This document shows positions 54,220 to 61,861 of a stretch of DNA of 63,483 nt, one piece after another; the stretch's first letter is position 1; the number at the start of each line of letters is the position of its first letter. Position numbers and translations under genes: made by a program. Below the pieces are notes generated by a model. The model was given only the letters and a program-made list of their open reading frames with translations, was not told where the DNA came from and did not search any database. This DNA comes from Micrococcales bacterium 73-13 (GTDB taxonomy: Bacteria > Actinomycetota > Actinomycetes > Actinomycetales > Microbacteriaceae): NCBI GenBank assembly GCA_001898855.1, contig MKVN01000039.1, forward strand, positions 1 through 63,483, written 5' to 3'.

Positions 54220-54232
54220 GGCCCGGGGCCCT
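54218..54232. terminator. hairpin between the TSUP and sirtuin genes
   Basis: AGGGCCC (54218-54224) faces GGGCCCT (54226-54232); as a 6-bp stem with a 3-nt loop it could act on both convergent transcripts. It spans the TSUP stop and the first base after the sirtuin stop. Confidence 0.5.
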
Positions 54233-55074
54233 CAGCCGCCGATCAGGGCGCGGCGCAGCGCGACGAGCGTCTCCGTGGTGCCGGCGTCGACCTTGACGGC
54301 CGCCCGGCCGTCGCCCTTCGTCTCGCCGCGGTTGACGATCACGATCGGCAGCCGGTGCCGGCGGGCGAGCTCGAGCACCCGGATGCCCGAGTTGACGACG
54401 AGCGAGGAGCCCGCCACGAGCAGCGCGTCGGCGTCCGCGACGAGCGCGGCCGCCTCCTCGTACTTGAGCGGCGGCACCAGCTCGCCGAAGAACACCACGC
54501 CCGGCTTCAGCACCCCGCCGCACACGGCGCACTCCGGCACGACCGTGGCGTCGAACTCGGCGACCGGCACGTCGCCGTCGGGGGAGAGCTCGAGCAGCGC
54601 GTCGGACTCGAGCCACGGGTTCGACTCGGCGAGCCGTGCCGCGATCGCCTCCCGGGCGAAGACCTGGCCGCAGTCCAGGCAGGAGACGGTGTGCATGGTG
54701 CCGTGCAGGTCGACGACGTGCCGGGTGCCGGCGCGCAGGTGCAGGTCGTCGACGTTCTGCGTGATGACGCCCGGGACGACCCCGGCCCGCTCGAGGTCGG
54801 TGAGGGCCAGGTGCCCGGCGTTCGGCTGCGCCGCGTGGAAGCGGCGCCAGCCGAGGTGCGAGCCGGCCCAGTAGCGCTGACGGAACCGCGCGTCGGAGCG
54901 GAACTGCTGGAAGGACATCGGGGTGCGCACCGGCGTGCCCCGGCCGCGGTAGTCCGGGATGCCGGAGTCGGTGCTGACGCCGGCGCCGGTGAGGACCGCG
55001 ACGCGCCGGCCGGCGAGCACGTCGACGGCGCGGTCGAACTCAGCCGTCGTCTCCGGAGCGCCGATCGCGGGCAT
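54232..55074 (-). CDS. Sir2-family NAD-dependent protein deacylase
   Basis: 280 residues. NAD-binding GAGVSTDSGIPDYRG, TQNVDDLH, catalytic His in DLHGTMHTV, and a zinc site of two Cys pairs (CLDCGQ and CAVCGG); GSSLVVNSG closes the Rossmann fold. It removes acyl groups from protein lysines in the cytoplasm. The insert between zinc pairs (SNPWLESDALLELSPDGDV) is longer than in CobB. The ATG at 55074 is 6 nt after TACGCT, which rules out the 51-bp longer reading. Confidence 0.93.
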   Translation of the reverse strand: MPAIGAPETTAEFDRAVDVLAGRRVAVLTGAGVSTDSGIPDYRGRGTPVRTPMSFQQFRSDARFRQRYWAGSHLGWRRFHAAQPNAGHLALTDLERAGVVPGVITQNVDDLHLRAGTRHVVDLHGTMHTVSCLDCGQVFAREAIAARLAESNPWLESDALLELSPDGDVPVAEFDATVVPECAVCGGVLKPGVVFFGELVPPLKYEEAAALVADADALLVAGSSLVVNSGIRVLELARRHRLPIVIVNRGETKGDGRAAVKVDAGTTETLVALRRALIGG

Positions 55075-55080
55075 GGGGAC

Positions 55081-55086
55081 AGCGTA
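55081..55086 (-). promoter_or_regulatory. -10 element, leaderless promoter of the sirtuin gene
   Basis: Minus-strand TACGCT ends 6 nt before the ATG at 55074. Confidence 0.6.
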
Positions 55087-55130
55087 GGACGGCCAGTTTT
55101 CCGGCATGTTTCCGGCCACCGGCACTGCGG

Positions 55131-55136
55131 GAGAAT
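55131..55136 (+). promoter_or_regulatory. -10 element of the SpoU methylase gene
   Basis: GAGAAT ends 6 nt before the GTG at 55143. The first base is G, so it is a variant of the pattern; dinB has the same hexamer. Confidence 0.45.
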
Positions 55137-55142
55137 CGATCC

Positions 55143-55955
55143 GTGCCCGAGCTCATCCGCGTGCGGTCGCTCGCCGACGATCCGCGCCTCGCCGACTACG
55201 CGAACCTCACCGACGTGGCGCTGCGCCGGCGCCTCGAGCCGGCCGGCGGGCTCTACGTCGCCGAGGGCCTCAAGGTGCTGCGCCGGGCGCTCGAGGCGGG
55301 GCACTCGCCCCGCTCGGCGCTCGTGCTCGACCGGCGGGCGGACGAGGTGGTCGCGGCGCTCGGCGATCGCGGCACGACGGTCTTCGTCGGGGACGGGCCG
55401 GCGCTGGCGGCGCTCGCCGGCTTCGACGTGCACCGCGGCGTGCTCGCCGCGATGCACCGGCCGGCGCTCCCCGACCCCCTCGAGCTGATCCGGGACGCGC
55501 GGACCGTCGTGGTGCTCGAGGACGTCGTCGAGCACGCGAACGTCGGCGCCGCGTTCCGCTCCGCGGCCGCCCTCGGCGCCGATTCGGTGCTCGTCACCCC
55601 GCGCTGCGCCGACCCGCTCTACCGGCGCAGCATCCGGGTCGGCATGGGCGCCGTGTTCCAGGTGCCGTGGACGCGCGTCCCGTGGCCGGCCGGCTACGAG
55701 CTGATCCGCGGGGCGGGCCTGCACCTGGCCGCGCTCGCGCTCTCCGACGACGCGGTCGAGCTCGACGAGTTCGCGCGCCGCGCCCCCGAGCGGATCGCGC
55801 TGCTGCTCGGCACCGAGGGCGACGGCCTCAGCCGACGGGCGCTCGGCGCGGCCGACACGGTCGTGCGGATCGAGATGGCCGGCGGCGTCGACTCGCTGAA
55901 CGTGGCGGCGGCGTCCGCGGTGGCGCTGCACGCGATCCGCAGGCGCGCTTCCTAG
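55143..55955 (+). CDS. SpoU-family RNA 2'-O-methyltransferase
   Basis: 270 residues. N-terminal substrate-binding domain (YVAEGLKVLRRAL) and C-terminal SPOUT knot: VVLEDVVEHANVGAAFRSAAALGADSVLVTPRCADPLYRRSIRVGMGAVFQVPW in outline, then LLLGTEGDGLSRRAL and IEMAGGVDSLNVAAASAVALHAI. These are motifs 1-3 of TrmH/SpoU enzymes that methylate ribose 2'-OH in tRNA or rRNA. The exact target is unknown. The stop is part of the following -10. Confidence 0.9.
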   Translation: MPELIRVRSLADDPRLADYANLTDVALRRRLEPAGGLYVAEGLKVLRRALEAGHSPRSALVLDRRADEVVAALGDRGTTVFVGDGPALAALAGFDVHRGVLAAMHRPALPDPLELIRDARTVVVLEDVVEHANVGAAFRSAAALGADSVLVTPRCADPLYRRSIRVGMGAVFQVPWTRVPWPAGYELIRGAGLHLAALALSDDAVELDEFARRAPERIALLLGTEGDGLSRRALGAADTVVRIEMAGGVDSLNVAAASAVALHAIRRRAS

Positions 55956-55958
55956 ACT
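55953..55958 (+). promoter_or_regulatory. -10 element, leaderless promoter of the carboxypeptidase gene
   Basis: TAGACT includes the upstream stop TAG and ends 7 nt before the ATG at 55966. Confidence 0.55.
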
Positions 55959-55965
55959 CCCAGCC

Positions 55966-57189
55966 ATGCCGAGGCACGCGCGGGAGGTCTACATGCGCCG
56001 CCGCATCGCCGTCGGCCTGGTCGGCCTGCTCGGGGTCGGCGCGATCGGCCTCGGCGGCTACAGCGCCGTCGCGCTCGGCCTGCCGCTGCCCGAGACCGCG
56101 CCCGCCGCAGTCGCCGCCGCGCTGCCATCGGGCGCGGAGGCCGCACCCCAGCCGGCGCCGTTCGGCAGCTCCGGCATCGGGATGGTCGGCCGGTCCGAGC
56201 CGCTCGTGGTCGCCGGCGACGCCGCGCCGCGGCCGATCGCCTCGATCACGAAGGTCGTCACCGCGCTCGTCGTCCTCGACCGGATGCCCATCGCCGAGGG
56301 CGACGGGCCGACGCGCGAGCTCACCGCCCAGGACGAGGCCTACTACCAGGACGCGATCGCGAACGCGGAGAGCCGCGCGCCGGCGCCGGAGGGCAGCGTG
56401 ATCACCGAGCGGGATGCGCTCGAGGCGATGCTGGTGAGCTCGTCGAGCAACCACGCCAGGACGCTCGCGGACTGGGCGTTCGGCTCCCAGGAGGCCTTCG
56501 TCGCGGCGGCCGCCGAGTGGCTCGCCGCGAACGGGCTCACCGGCACCACCGTCGTCGAGCCGAGCGGCGCCGACCCGCGGAACACCAGCACCATCCCGGA
56601 CCTCATCCGCATCGGCGCCCTCGCGCTCGCCGACCCGATCACCGCCGGCGTGGTGGCCCAGACGACCGCCGACCTGCCCGACGTCGGCGAGCTCACCAGC
56701 ACGAACGCGCTGCTCGGCGTCGACGGCATCGACGGCATCAAGACCGGCACGCTCGACGAGGCGGGCGCCTGCCTGCTGTTCTCCGCCGACGCGGTCGTCG
56801 GCTCGCGCACCGTGACCCTCGTCGGCGCGGTGCTCGGCGGTCCCGATCACGACGCGGTCGACGCCAGCGTCCGGGCGCTGCTGGCGAGCGCCGTGGCCGG
56901 GTTCCAGGAGCTCACCGTGCCGGCCGGCACGGCGTTCGGCGACTACCGGACGACCTGGGGCGACCGGGCCGCCGCCGTCACCGCGGCCGACGCGGCGCTC
57001 CTGGTCTGGGGCGCCGAGACGGTGACGGCCGACGTCGCGCTGGACCCGGTCACGACCGCGGCGTCCGGCGCGGAGGTCGGAAGGGTCGTCCTCGCGACGG
57101 CGCACGACACGGCGACCGTCCCGCTCGTCCTCTCCGCCGCGCTCGACGACCCCGGCGCCGGCTGGCGGTGGACCCACCCCGAGCGCTAG
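55966..57189 (+). CDS. D-alanyl-D-alanine carboxypeptidase (PBP, S11-like)
   Basis: 407 residues. A membrane anchor or signal helix at about 10-37 (RRRIAVGLVGLLGVGAIGLGG) exports the enzyme. Penicillin-binding motifs are SITK (Ser93, Lys96), SSN in SSSSNHA (near 160) and KTG at 259 (GIKTGTLDEAG). It trims D-Ala from peptidoglycan stem peptides. The C-terminal 100 residues form a second, less conserved domain. Downstream is a convergent SGNH hydrolase gene. Confidence 0.9.
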   Translation: MPRHAREVYMRRRIAVGLVGLLGVGAIGLGGYSAVALGLPLPETAPAAVAAALPSGAEAAPQPAPFGSSGIGMVGRSEPLVVAGDAAPRPIASITKVVTALVVLDRMPIAEGDGPTRELTAQDEAYYQDAIANAESRAPAPEGSVITERDALEAMLVSSSSNHARTLADWAFGSQEAFVAAAAEWLAANGLTGTTVVEPSGADPRNTSTIPDLIRIGALALADPITAGVVAQTTADLPDVGELTSTNALLGVDGIDGIKTGTLDEAGACLLFSADAVVGSRTVTLVGAVLGGPDHDAVDASVRALLASAVAGFQELTVPAGTAFGDYRTTWGDRAAAVTAADAALLVWGAETVTADVALDPVTTAASGAEVGRVVLATAHDTATVPLVLSAALDDPGAGWRWTHPER

Positions 57190-57200
57190 CCCCGCCGGGA

Positions 57201-57965
57201 CTAGGCCGGGCCGAGATCCGGGCGCTTCGGCTGGACGCCGTCCCCGGACGACCGACCGGTGAGCCGCCGGCCGATCCACGGCACGAAGTAGTCCCTCGCC
57301 CAGGCGAGGTCCTCGGCGCGGGCGCGCCCCCACGATCTCGCCGGCAGCGGCTCCGGGCGGAACGGGTCGAGGTCGTGGTCGACGCCGAGCACCGCGAGCA
57401 CCAGCCGCGCGATCGTCTGGTGGCCGAGCGGGGAGAAGTGCAGCCGGTCGGGGTCCCACATCCGCGGGTCGCGGAAGGCGCCGCTGATCGCCCACAGGTC
57501 GGCGACCAGGGCGCCGTGCTTCAGCGCGACCTTGTGGATGTCCATGTCGTAGACCGCCACCTTGCCGCGGATGGCCCGCATGACCGGCGTCATGCCGATG
57601 TCCGGGCCGGTGAAGACGACCACCGTCGCCCCGGTCCGCGCGATCCGCCCGACCAGCCGGTCGAAGCGGCTCGCCACCTCGTCCGGGTCGCTGCCGGGCC
57701 GGAGGATGTCGTTCCCCCCGGCGGAGATCGTCACCAGGTCGGGGTCGAGGGCCACGGCCCGCTCGGCCTGATCGGCCATGATCTGGTCGAGGAGCCTGCC
57801 GCGGACCGCGAGGTTCGCGTACCGGAAGTCCTCGGTCTGCGCCGCGAGCACCTCGGCGACCCGGTCGGCCCAGCCGCGGTGGCCGCCGGGGGCGCCCGGC
57901 TCCGGATCCCCGATGCCCTCCGTGAACGAGTCGCCGATCGCCACGTACCGCGTCCAGCCGTGCAT
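57201..57965 (-). CDS. SGNH/GDSL-family hydrolase
   Basis: 254 residues. Block I GDSFTEGIGD (catalytic Ser), block III SAGGNDIL (Asn) and block V DRLHFSPLGHQ (Asp-x2-His) are complete. No signal peptide, so probably cytoplasmic; likely an esterase or lipase, substrate unknown. ATG at 57965 lies 6 nt after GATACT. It shares a 27-bp divergent gap with dinB. Confidence 0.9.
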   Translation of the reverse strand: MHGWTRYVAIGDSFTEGIGDPEPGAPGGHRGWADRVAEVLAAQTEDFRYANLAVRGRLLDQIMADQAERAVALDPDLVTISAGGNDILRPGSDPDEVASRFDRLVGRIARTGATVVVFTGPDIGMTPVMRAIRGKVAVYDMDIHKVALKHGALVADLWAISGAFRDPRMWDPDRLHFSPLGHQTIARLVLAVLGVDHDLDPFRPEPLPARSWGRARAEDLAWARDYFVPWIGRRLTGRSSGDGVQPKRPDLGPA

Positions 57966-57971
57966 GTCTCC

Positions 57972-57977
57972 AGTATC
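57972..57977 (-). promoter_or_regulatory. -10 element of the SGNH hydrolase gene
   Basis: Minus-strand GATACT ends 6 nt before the ATG at 57965; G replaces T at the first base. Confidence 0.45.
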
Positions 57978-57980
57978 CGA

Positions 57981-57986
57981 GAGAAT
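57981..57986 (+). promoter_or_regulatory. -10 element of dinB
   Basis: GAGAAT ends 6 nt before the GTG at 57993, three bases from the opposing -10. No LexA operator is evident. Confidence 0.45.
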
Positions 57987-57992
57987 GCCGGG

Positions 57993-59222
57993 GTGAGCCG
58001 ACAGGACGGGCGCGACCGCCTGGTGAGCGCGGAGGACGCGGACGACACCGGCGCGACGATCCTGCACGCCGACCTCGACGCCTTCTTCGCCTCCGTGGAG
58101 CTGCTCGACCGGCCGGAGCTGCGCGGGCGCCCGGTCATCGTCGGCCGGGACTCGCCCCGCTCGGTCGTCACCGCGGCGACCTACGAGGCCCGCCGCTACG
58201 GCGTGAATTCGGCGATGCCGATGGCGGTCGCGCTCCGGCGCTGCCCGCACGCGGTCGTCGTCGAGCCGCACCGCGACCGCTACGAGCACTGGTCGGCGCG
58301 GTTCTTCGAGATCTGCCGCACGATCACGCCGCTGGTCGAGCCGGTCGGGATCGACGAGGGCTTCCTGGACGTGTCCGGCGCCGGGCGGGCGATCGGATCG
58401 CCGCGCGCCGCGGCGGCGCTGCTGCGGGAGCGGGTCCGCGAGCGCACCGGGCTCGTCGCCTCGGTCGGCGTCGCCGGCTCGAAGTTCGTCGCCAAGCTCG
58501 CCTCCGGACGCGCGAAGCCGGACGGCCTGCTCGTGGTGCCGGTCGCCGAGACGGTCGCCTTCCTTCGCCCGCTGCCGGTCGACGCGCTCTGGGGCGTCGG
58601 CGGGAGGACCGGGGAGCGGCTGCGCGGCCGCGCCATCTCGACGATCGGCGAGCTCGCGGACACGCCGCCGGCGACGCTGCGCGCGGCCCTCGGCGACGCG
58701 CTCGCGCAGCGGCTGCACGAGCTCGCCCGCGGCATCGACCCCCGCCCGGTCGTCACCGAGCGCGCCGAGCGGAGCATCGGCCGCGAGACGACCTTCGAGG
58801 AGGACGTCGCCGACCCGGCCGAGCTCCGCCGGGTGCTGCGGCGGCTCTCGGACGACGTCGGGGCACGGCTGCGACGGGCCGGGTGCAGCGCGCGCACGAT
58901 CGCGATCAAGGTCCGCTTCGGCGACTTCCGCACCATCTCCCGATCGCGGACGCTCGCCGAGCCGACCGACGTCGGGCACGCGATCCACGAGGCGGCGGTC
59001 GCCCTGCTCGACGCCGCCGGCGAGATCCCCCCGGTGCGGCTCATCGGGGTCCGCGCCGAGCAGCTCGGCCCGCGGACGGTCTCGCTCTGGGAGGAGGACG
59101 CCTGGCGCGAGGCCGAGCAGGCCGTCGACCAGGCCCGCGACCGCTTCGGCCGCGGCGCCGTGCGGCCGGCCCGGCTGCTGCCGGACTCCGGAGGCCCTAG
59201 GGGCCCGCGACGCCCTGCCTGA
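57993..59222 (+). CDS. dinB: DNA polymerase IV (Y family)
   Basis: 409 residues. Translesion polymerase. Palm motifs are LHADLDAFFASVE (first catalytic Asp) and VEPVGIDEGFLDVSG (SxDE-type site read as GIDEGF), with YEARRYGVNSAMP in the fingers. Thumb HhH block GVGGRTGERLRGRAISTIGELAD, then the little finger (about 240-355) with SIGRETTFEEDV. The C-terminal 50 residues are Arg-rich. GTG start after GAGAAT. The last 26 bp overlap the convergent DUF308-like gene. Confidence 0.94.
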   Translation: MSRQDGRDRLVSAEDADDTGATILHADLDAFFASVELLDRPELRGRPVIVGRDSPRSVVTAATYEARRYGVNSAMPMAVALRRCPHAVVVEPHRDRYEHWSARFFEICRTITPLVEPVGIDEGFLDVSGAGRAIGSPRAAAALLRERVRERTGLVASVGVAGSKFVAKLASGRAKPDGLLVVPVAETVAFLRPLPVDALWGVGGRTGERLRGRAISTIGELADTPPATLRAALGDALAQRLHELARGIDPRPVVTERAERSIGRETTFEEDVADPAELRRVLRRLSDDVGARLRRAGCSARTIAIKVRFGDFRTISRSRTLAEPTDVGHAIHEAAVALLDAAGEIPPVRLIGVRAEQLGPRTVSLWEEDAWREAEQAVDQARDRFGRGAVRPARLLPDSGGPRGPRRPA

Positions 59223-59799
59223 GCGCGGTGTCGCGCACCTGGAGCGCGCCGACGATGACGGCGATCCCGTACAGCAGCCCGATCGAGCCGAACACCGGGT
59301 CGATCACGTTGAAGTCGCCGGGGAAGACGAAGTACACGACGAGCAGCACGACGGCGGCGAACTCGATGATCCCGCCCATCAGGATGCCCCAGAAGCGGTA
59401 GACCGGGTCCCGTACGGTGCCGGCGACGACGACGGCGCCGTCGACCAGCAGGAAGACGATCACGACCCAGAACAGCCCGTCCGCGTCGCCGAAGCCCGCG
59501 GCGACGAAGCAGGCGACGCCGAACAGCATGCCGACCAGCCCGGCGAGCACGAGCCCGAGCCATCCCGGTCCGAGCCGCCGTCCGCTCCAGCCCTGGATCG
59601 CCAGCTGCACGCCGCCGATCAGGATGGTGATCGCGTAGCCGACGCCGTCGAAGATCCAGCCGGGGGCGTCGGCGATGGGGGAGATGAGCGCGAAGGCGCC
59701 CCAGGCCGCGATGATCGCGCCGTGGATGATGAACCACCACCACAGCGGGCGACGAGGCCTGCCCCCCGCGGTCGATCCGGGGTCCTCCGCGTCGGCCAC
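59197..59799 (-). CDS. DUF308/HdeD-like membrane protein
   Basis: 200 residues with six to seven hydrophobic helices (WWWFIIHGAIIAAWGAFALI, AITILIGGVQLAIQGW, LGLVLAGLVGMLFGVACFVAAG, VVIVFLLVDGAVVVAGTV and so on). The repeated pattern of helix plus LVDGAVVV resembles HdeD/DUF308 proteins; some are linked to acid stress, but function is unknown here. GTG at 59799 is fixed by a canonical TATGAT 6 nt upstream. Overlaps dinB by 26 bp at its 3' end. Confidence 0.82.
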   Translation of the reverse strand: MADAEDPGSTAGGRPRRPLWWWFIIHGAIIAAWGAFALISPIADAPGWIFDGVGYAITILIGGVQLAIQGWSGRRLGPGWLGLVLAGLVGMLFGVACFVAAGFGDADGLFWVVIVFLLVDGAVVVAGTVRDPVYRFWGILMGGIIEFAAVVLLVVYFVFPGDFNVIDPVFGSIGLLYGIAVIVGALQVRDTALRQGVAGP

Positions 59800-59805
59800 G
59801 CATGC

Positions 59806-59811
59806 ATCATA
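59806..59811 (-). promoter_or_regulatory. -10 element, leaderless promoter of the DUF308-like gene
   Basis: Minus-strand TATGAT, close to the sigma-A consensus, ends 6 nt before the GTG at 59799. Confidence 0.65.
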
Positions 59812-59869
59812 GGAACGCGGAGGGCTTCCGCGGCGCCGACGCCCCCACCCAGTCCGGGGGTGCCGATGG

Positions 59870-59875
59870 GAGGAT
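59870..59875 (+). promoter_or_regulatory. possible -10 element or ribosome-binding site of the Cys/His protein gene
   Basis: GAGGAT ends 6 nt before the GTG at 59882, but it sits inside GGGAGGA, which could equally be a Shine-Dalgarno sequence. Confidence 0.35.
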
Positions 59876-59881
59876 GGGACC

Positions 59882-60328
59882 GTGACAGAGTGCATCCACG
59901 GACTCGAGCTCGCGATGTGCGACGTGTGCACGCCGCGGGCGCAGCCGGCCGGCGCCGGATCGGCGGGCAGCGCCCGCCGCGCGCGCGCCGCGGCCTCTGC
60001 CGGGCCGGGACGGTCCGGGACGGGTCGGCCCGAGCCGGCGCGGCCCATGCCGGGCGTGGCGGTGCGCCGGGCGGGCGGGCGGCGCTACCTCGTCGTCGAC
60101 CTCGACGATCTCGGCGAGGAGCTCGGGGCGGCGGAGGCCTCCGACTGGTCGGGGCTCGTGCCCGCCGGGGTCGGCCGGGAGCGCGTGGTGGCCGTCGCCG
60201 CCGGCGAGGAGCTCGACGTCGCGTTCGTCGCCGTCGCGAACGAGCCCGCGCGCCGCCGGGCGCGCGAGGCGCTGACCGCGAACGGCATCGACGCCCGGGT
60301 CATGGTCCAGCCCGACTGGTTCGGCTGA
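59882..60328 (+). CDS. Small Cys/His-motif protein, possible DarT-like remnant
   Basis: 148 residues, no sure family. The N-terminus has a compact metal-binding motif C4-x-H6-x6-C13-x2-C16 (ECIHGLELAMCDVC), then a Gly/Ala/Arg/Pro linker (about 19-58) and a folded C-terminal part ending VAVANEPARRRAREALT and VMVQPDWFG. From memory the ECIHG...C-x2-C start and the VANxxxR...P-x-WF end occur together in actinobacterial DarT-like (DUF4433) proteins; the ADP-ribosyltransferase core between them appears missing. That is inference. Start GTG at 59882. Confidence 0.65.
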   Translation: MTECIHGLELAMCDVCTPRAQPAGAGSAGSARRARAAASAGPGRSGTGRPEPARPMPGVAVRRAGGRRYLVVDLDDLGEELGAAEASDWSGLVPAGVGRERVVAVAAGEELDVAFVAVANEPARRRAREALTANGIDARVMVQPDWFG

Positions 60329-60345
60329 CGGGCCGGCTCGGCCCG
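60329..60345. terminator. perfect 7-bp hairpin between convergent genes
   Basis: CGGGCCG (60329-60335) and CGGCCCG (60339-60345) around a GCT loop, directly after one stop and 2 bp from the other. Confidence 0.6.
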
Positions 60346-60347
60346 GC

Positions 60348-60638
60348 TCAGCGCCGCTCGGCGAGCGCGTCGGCGCGCTCCGGGTGCGCCGCGAACCACT
60401 TCTCGGCGACCCAGCACACCGGCAGCACGCGGTGCCCGTCGGCGACGATCCGGTCGACCGCGTACTCCGTGGTGCGGAAGGCGAGCCCCTGACCGCGGTG
60501 CGTCGGCCGGGTGTAGACCCGGGTGATCGCCACCGTGTCGCCCTGGACGGCGTACTCGGCCGTGCCGATGAGCTCCCCGTCGAGGTGCAGCTCGTAGCGC
60601 CGCGCCGCGGGGTTGTCGCTGAAGACCGGCTCGCTCAT
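60348..60638 (-). CDS. Small GNAT-type N-acetyltransferase (YjdJ-like)
   Basis: 96 residues, the short GNAT form. VAITRVYTRPTHRGQGLAFR matches the acetyl-CoA pyrophosphate-binding motif A (R-x2-G-x-G/A) and VLPVCWVAEKWFAAHPE the C-terminal strand and helix. N-terminal NPAARRYELHLDGELIGTAEY is typical of the family. Substrate unknown. The ATG overlaps the upstream phosphatase stop by 4 bp; last gene of a three-gene operon. Confidence 0.87.
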   Translation of the reverse strand: MSEPVFSDNPAARRYELHLDGELIGTAEYAVQGDTVAITRVYTRPTHRGQGLAFRTTEYAVDRIVADGHRVLPVCWVAEKWFAAHPERADALAERR

Positions 60639-61324
60639 GAAGGGTCCGACGCTCCTCGGCCGGGTTCTATTCCCGCCGGCCCGTCCCCGGCGAGCGGGAA
60701 CTCGCGGTCGATGGGGTCCGGGTCGTCGATCGGCACGCCCGGCCAGGTGCGCAGCGTCCAGTCGCCCGGCGAGCCCTCGAGCACGACGACGCCGGTGTTC
60801 GGGAGGTGGTGGACCGCGGTGAACGACGGGTCGATGTTCCGCGCCCTGGCCGCGACCCAGATCCGGATCGCCGCGCCGTGGCTGAACACCACCGGGTGCT
60901 CCGTCTCGCGCATCACGCGCTCGATGTCGGCGTCGTACCGGCCGAAGAAGTCGTGGCCGTCCGGGCCGTCCGGCATCCGCGCGTCGAGGTCGCCGACGCC
61001 CCAGGACCGCGCGGTGGTCATGTAGGTCCGCACGGCCTCCTCGTCGCCGCGCATCTCCAGCGAGCCGGCCTCGACCTCGTGCACCCCCGGCAGTTCGACG
61101 ACGTCGTGACCCCGGTCGGCGGCGAGCGGGCCGCCGGTGAGCCGGGTGCGCACCAGCCGGCTGCCGTAGACCGCGGTGACCGGCGTCTCGCGCAGCTGCT
61201 CGCGGAGCGCGCTCGCCTGGGCGAGCCCGAGGTCGGTGAGGCCGGGACCGGGCGCACCGGTGTCGAGCAGGCCCAGCACGTTCGACGGCGTCTGGCCGTG
61301 CCGGACGAGGATGAGGCGGCTCAC
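60635..61324 (-). CDS. Histidine phosphatase (phosphoglycerate mutase-like)
   Basis: 229 residues. The catalytic RHG motif is at the N-terminus (LILVRHGQTPSN), the acid/base region includes VHEVEAGSLEMRGD, and the second His lies in PVVFSHGAAIRIW. True phosphoglycerate mutases need more conserved residues, so a general phosphatase is likelier. GTG start overlaps the gpx stop (GTGA), the stop overlaps the GNAT start (ATGA). Confidence 0.88.
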   Translation of the reverse strand: MSRLILVRHGQTPSNVLGLLDTGAPGPGLTDLGLAQASALREQLRETPVTAVYGSRLVRTRLTGGPLAADRGHDVVELPGVHEVEAGSLEMRGDEEAVRTYMTTARSWGVGDLDARMPDGPDGHDFFGRYDADIERVMRETEHPVVFSHGAAIRIWVAARARNIDPSFTAVHHLPNTGVVVLEGSPGDWTLRTWPGVPIDDPDPIDREFPLAGDGPAGIEPGRGASDPS

Positions 61325-61806
61325 GCGAGCGCCGACTCGATGGCCTCGACGATCTGCGGCGCGTCGGGCCGCACGGGCGGCCGGAACCGGCGGACCCGCC
61401 CGTCGGGCAGCAGCAGGAACTTCTCGAAGTTCCAGGCGACGATCCCGCCGAGGCCGGACTCGTCCTTCGTGCGGCGCAGCTCGCGGTAGAGCGGGTGCGT
61501 GCCGCGGCCGTTGACCTTGATCTTCTCGAACATCGGGAAGGTGACGCCCCAAGTGGTCGAGCAGTAGTCGAGGATCTCCTCGTTCGATCCCGGCTCCTGG
61601 CCCATGAACTGGTTGCAGGGGAATCCGAGCACGGTGAAGCCGCGATCGCCGTACTCGCGCTGCAGCGCCTCCAGCTGCTCGTACTGCGGCGTCAGGCCGC
61701 AGCGGGAGGCGACGTTGACGATCATCGCGACGCGCCCGCGGTGCTCGGCCAGCGTCGTCTCGCGCCCGTCGATCGTCCGCACAGGGATGTCATAGATGTC
61801 GCCCAT
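61321..61806 (-). CDS. Glutathione peroxidase-family peroxidase
   Basis: 161 residues. Peroxidatic Cys36 in NVASRCGLTPQY, followed by VLGFPCNQFMGQEPGSNEEI (conserved Gln and a second Cys) and WNFEKFLL (Trp-Asn), the GPx tetrad. Actinobacteria usually lack glutathione, so the reductant is likely thioredoxin. No signal peptide. The ATG at 61806 is 6 nt after TACCCT. First gene of the operon with the phosphatase and GNAT genes. Confidence 0.93.
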   Translation of the reverse strand: MGDIYDIPVRTIDGRETTLAEHRGRVAMIVNVASRCGLTPQYEQLEALQREYGDRGFTVLGFPCNQFMGQEPGSNEEILDYCSTTWGVTFPMFEKIKVNGRGTHPLYRELRRTKDESGLGGIVAWNFEKFLLLPDGRVRRFRPPVRPDAPQIVEAIESALA

Positions 61807-61812
61807 CGCGCC

Positions 61813-61818
61813 AGGGTA
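61813..61818 (-). promoter_or_regulatory. -10 element, leaderless promoter of the gpx operon
   Basis: Minus-strand TACCCT ends 6 nt before the ATG at 61806. It excludes the start eight codons upstream. Confidence 0.6.
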
Positions 61819-61849
61819 CCTCTGACACATGTCCGCAACATGCGCCGGG

Positions 61850-61855
61850 TATCGT
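61850..61855 (+). promoter_or_regulatory. -10 element, leaderless promoter of the EEP gene
   Basis: TATCGT ends 6 nt before the GTG at 61862. Confidence 0.6.
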
Positions 61856-61861
61856 GCCGTC

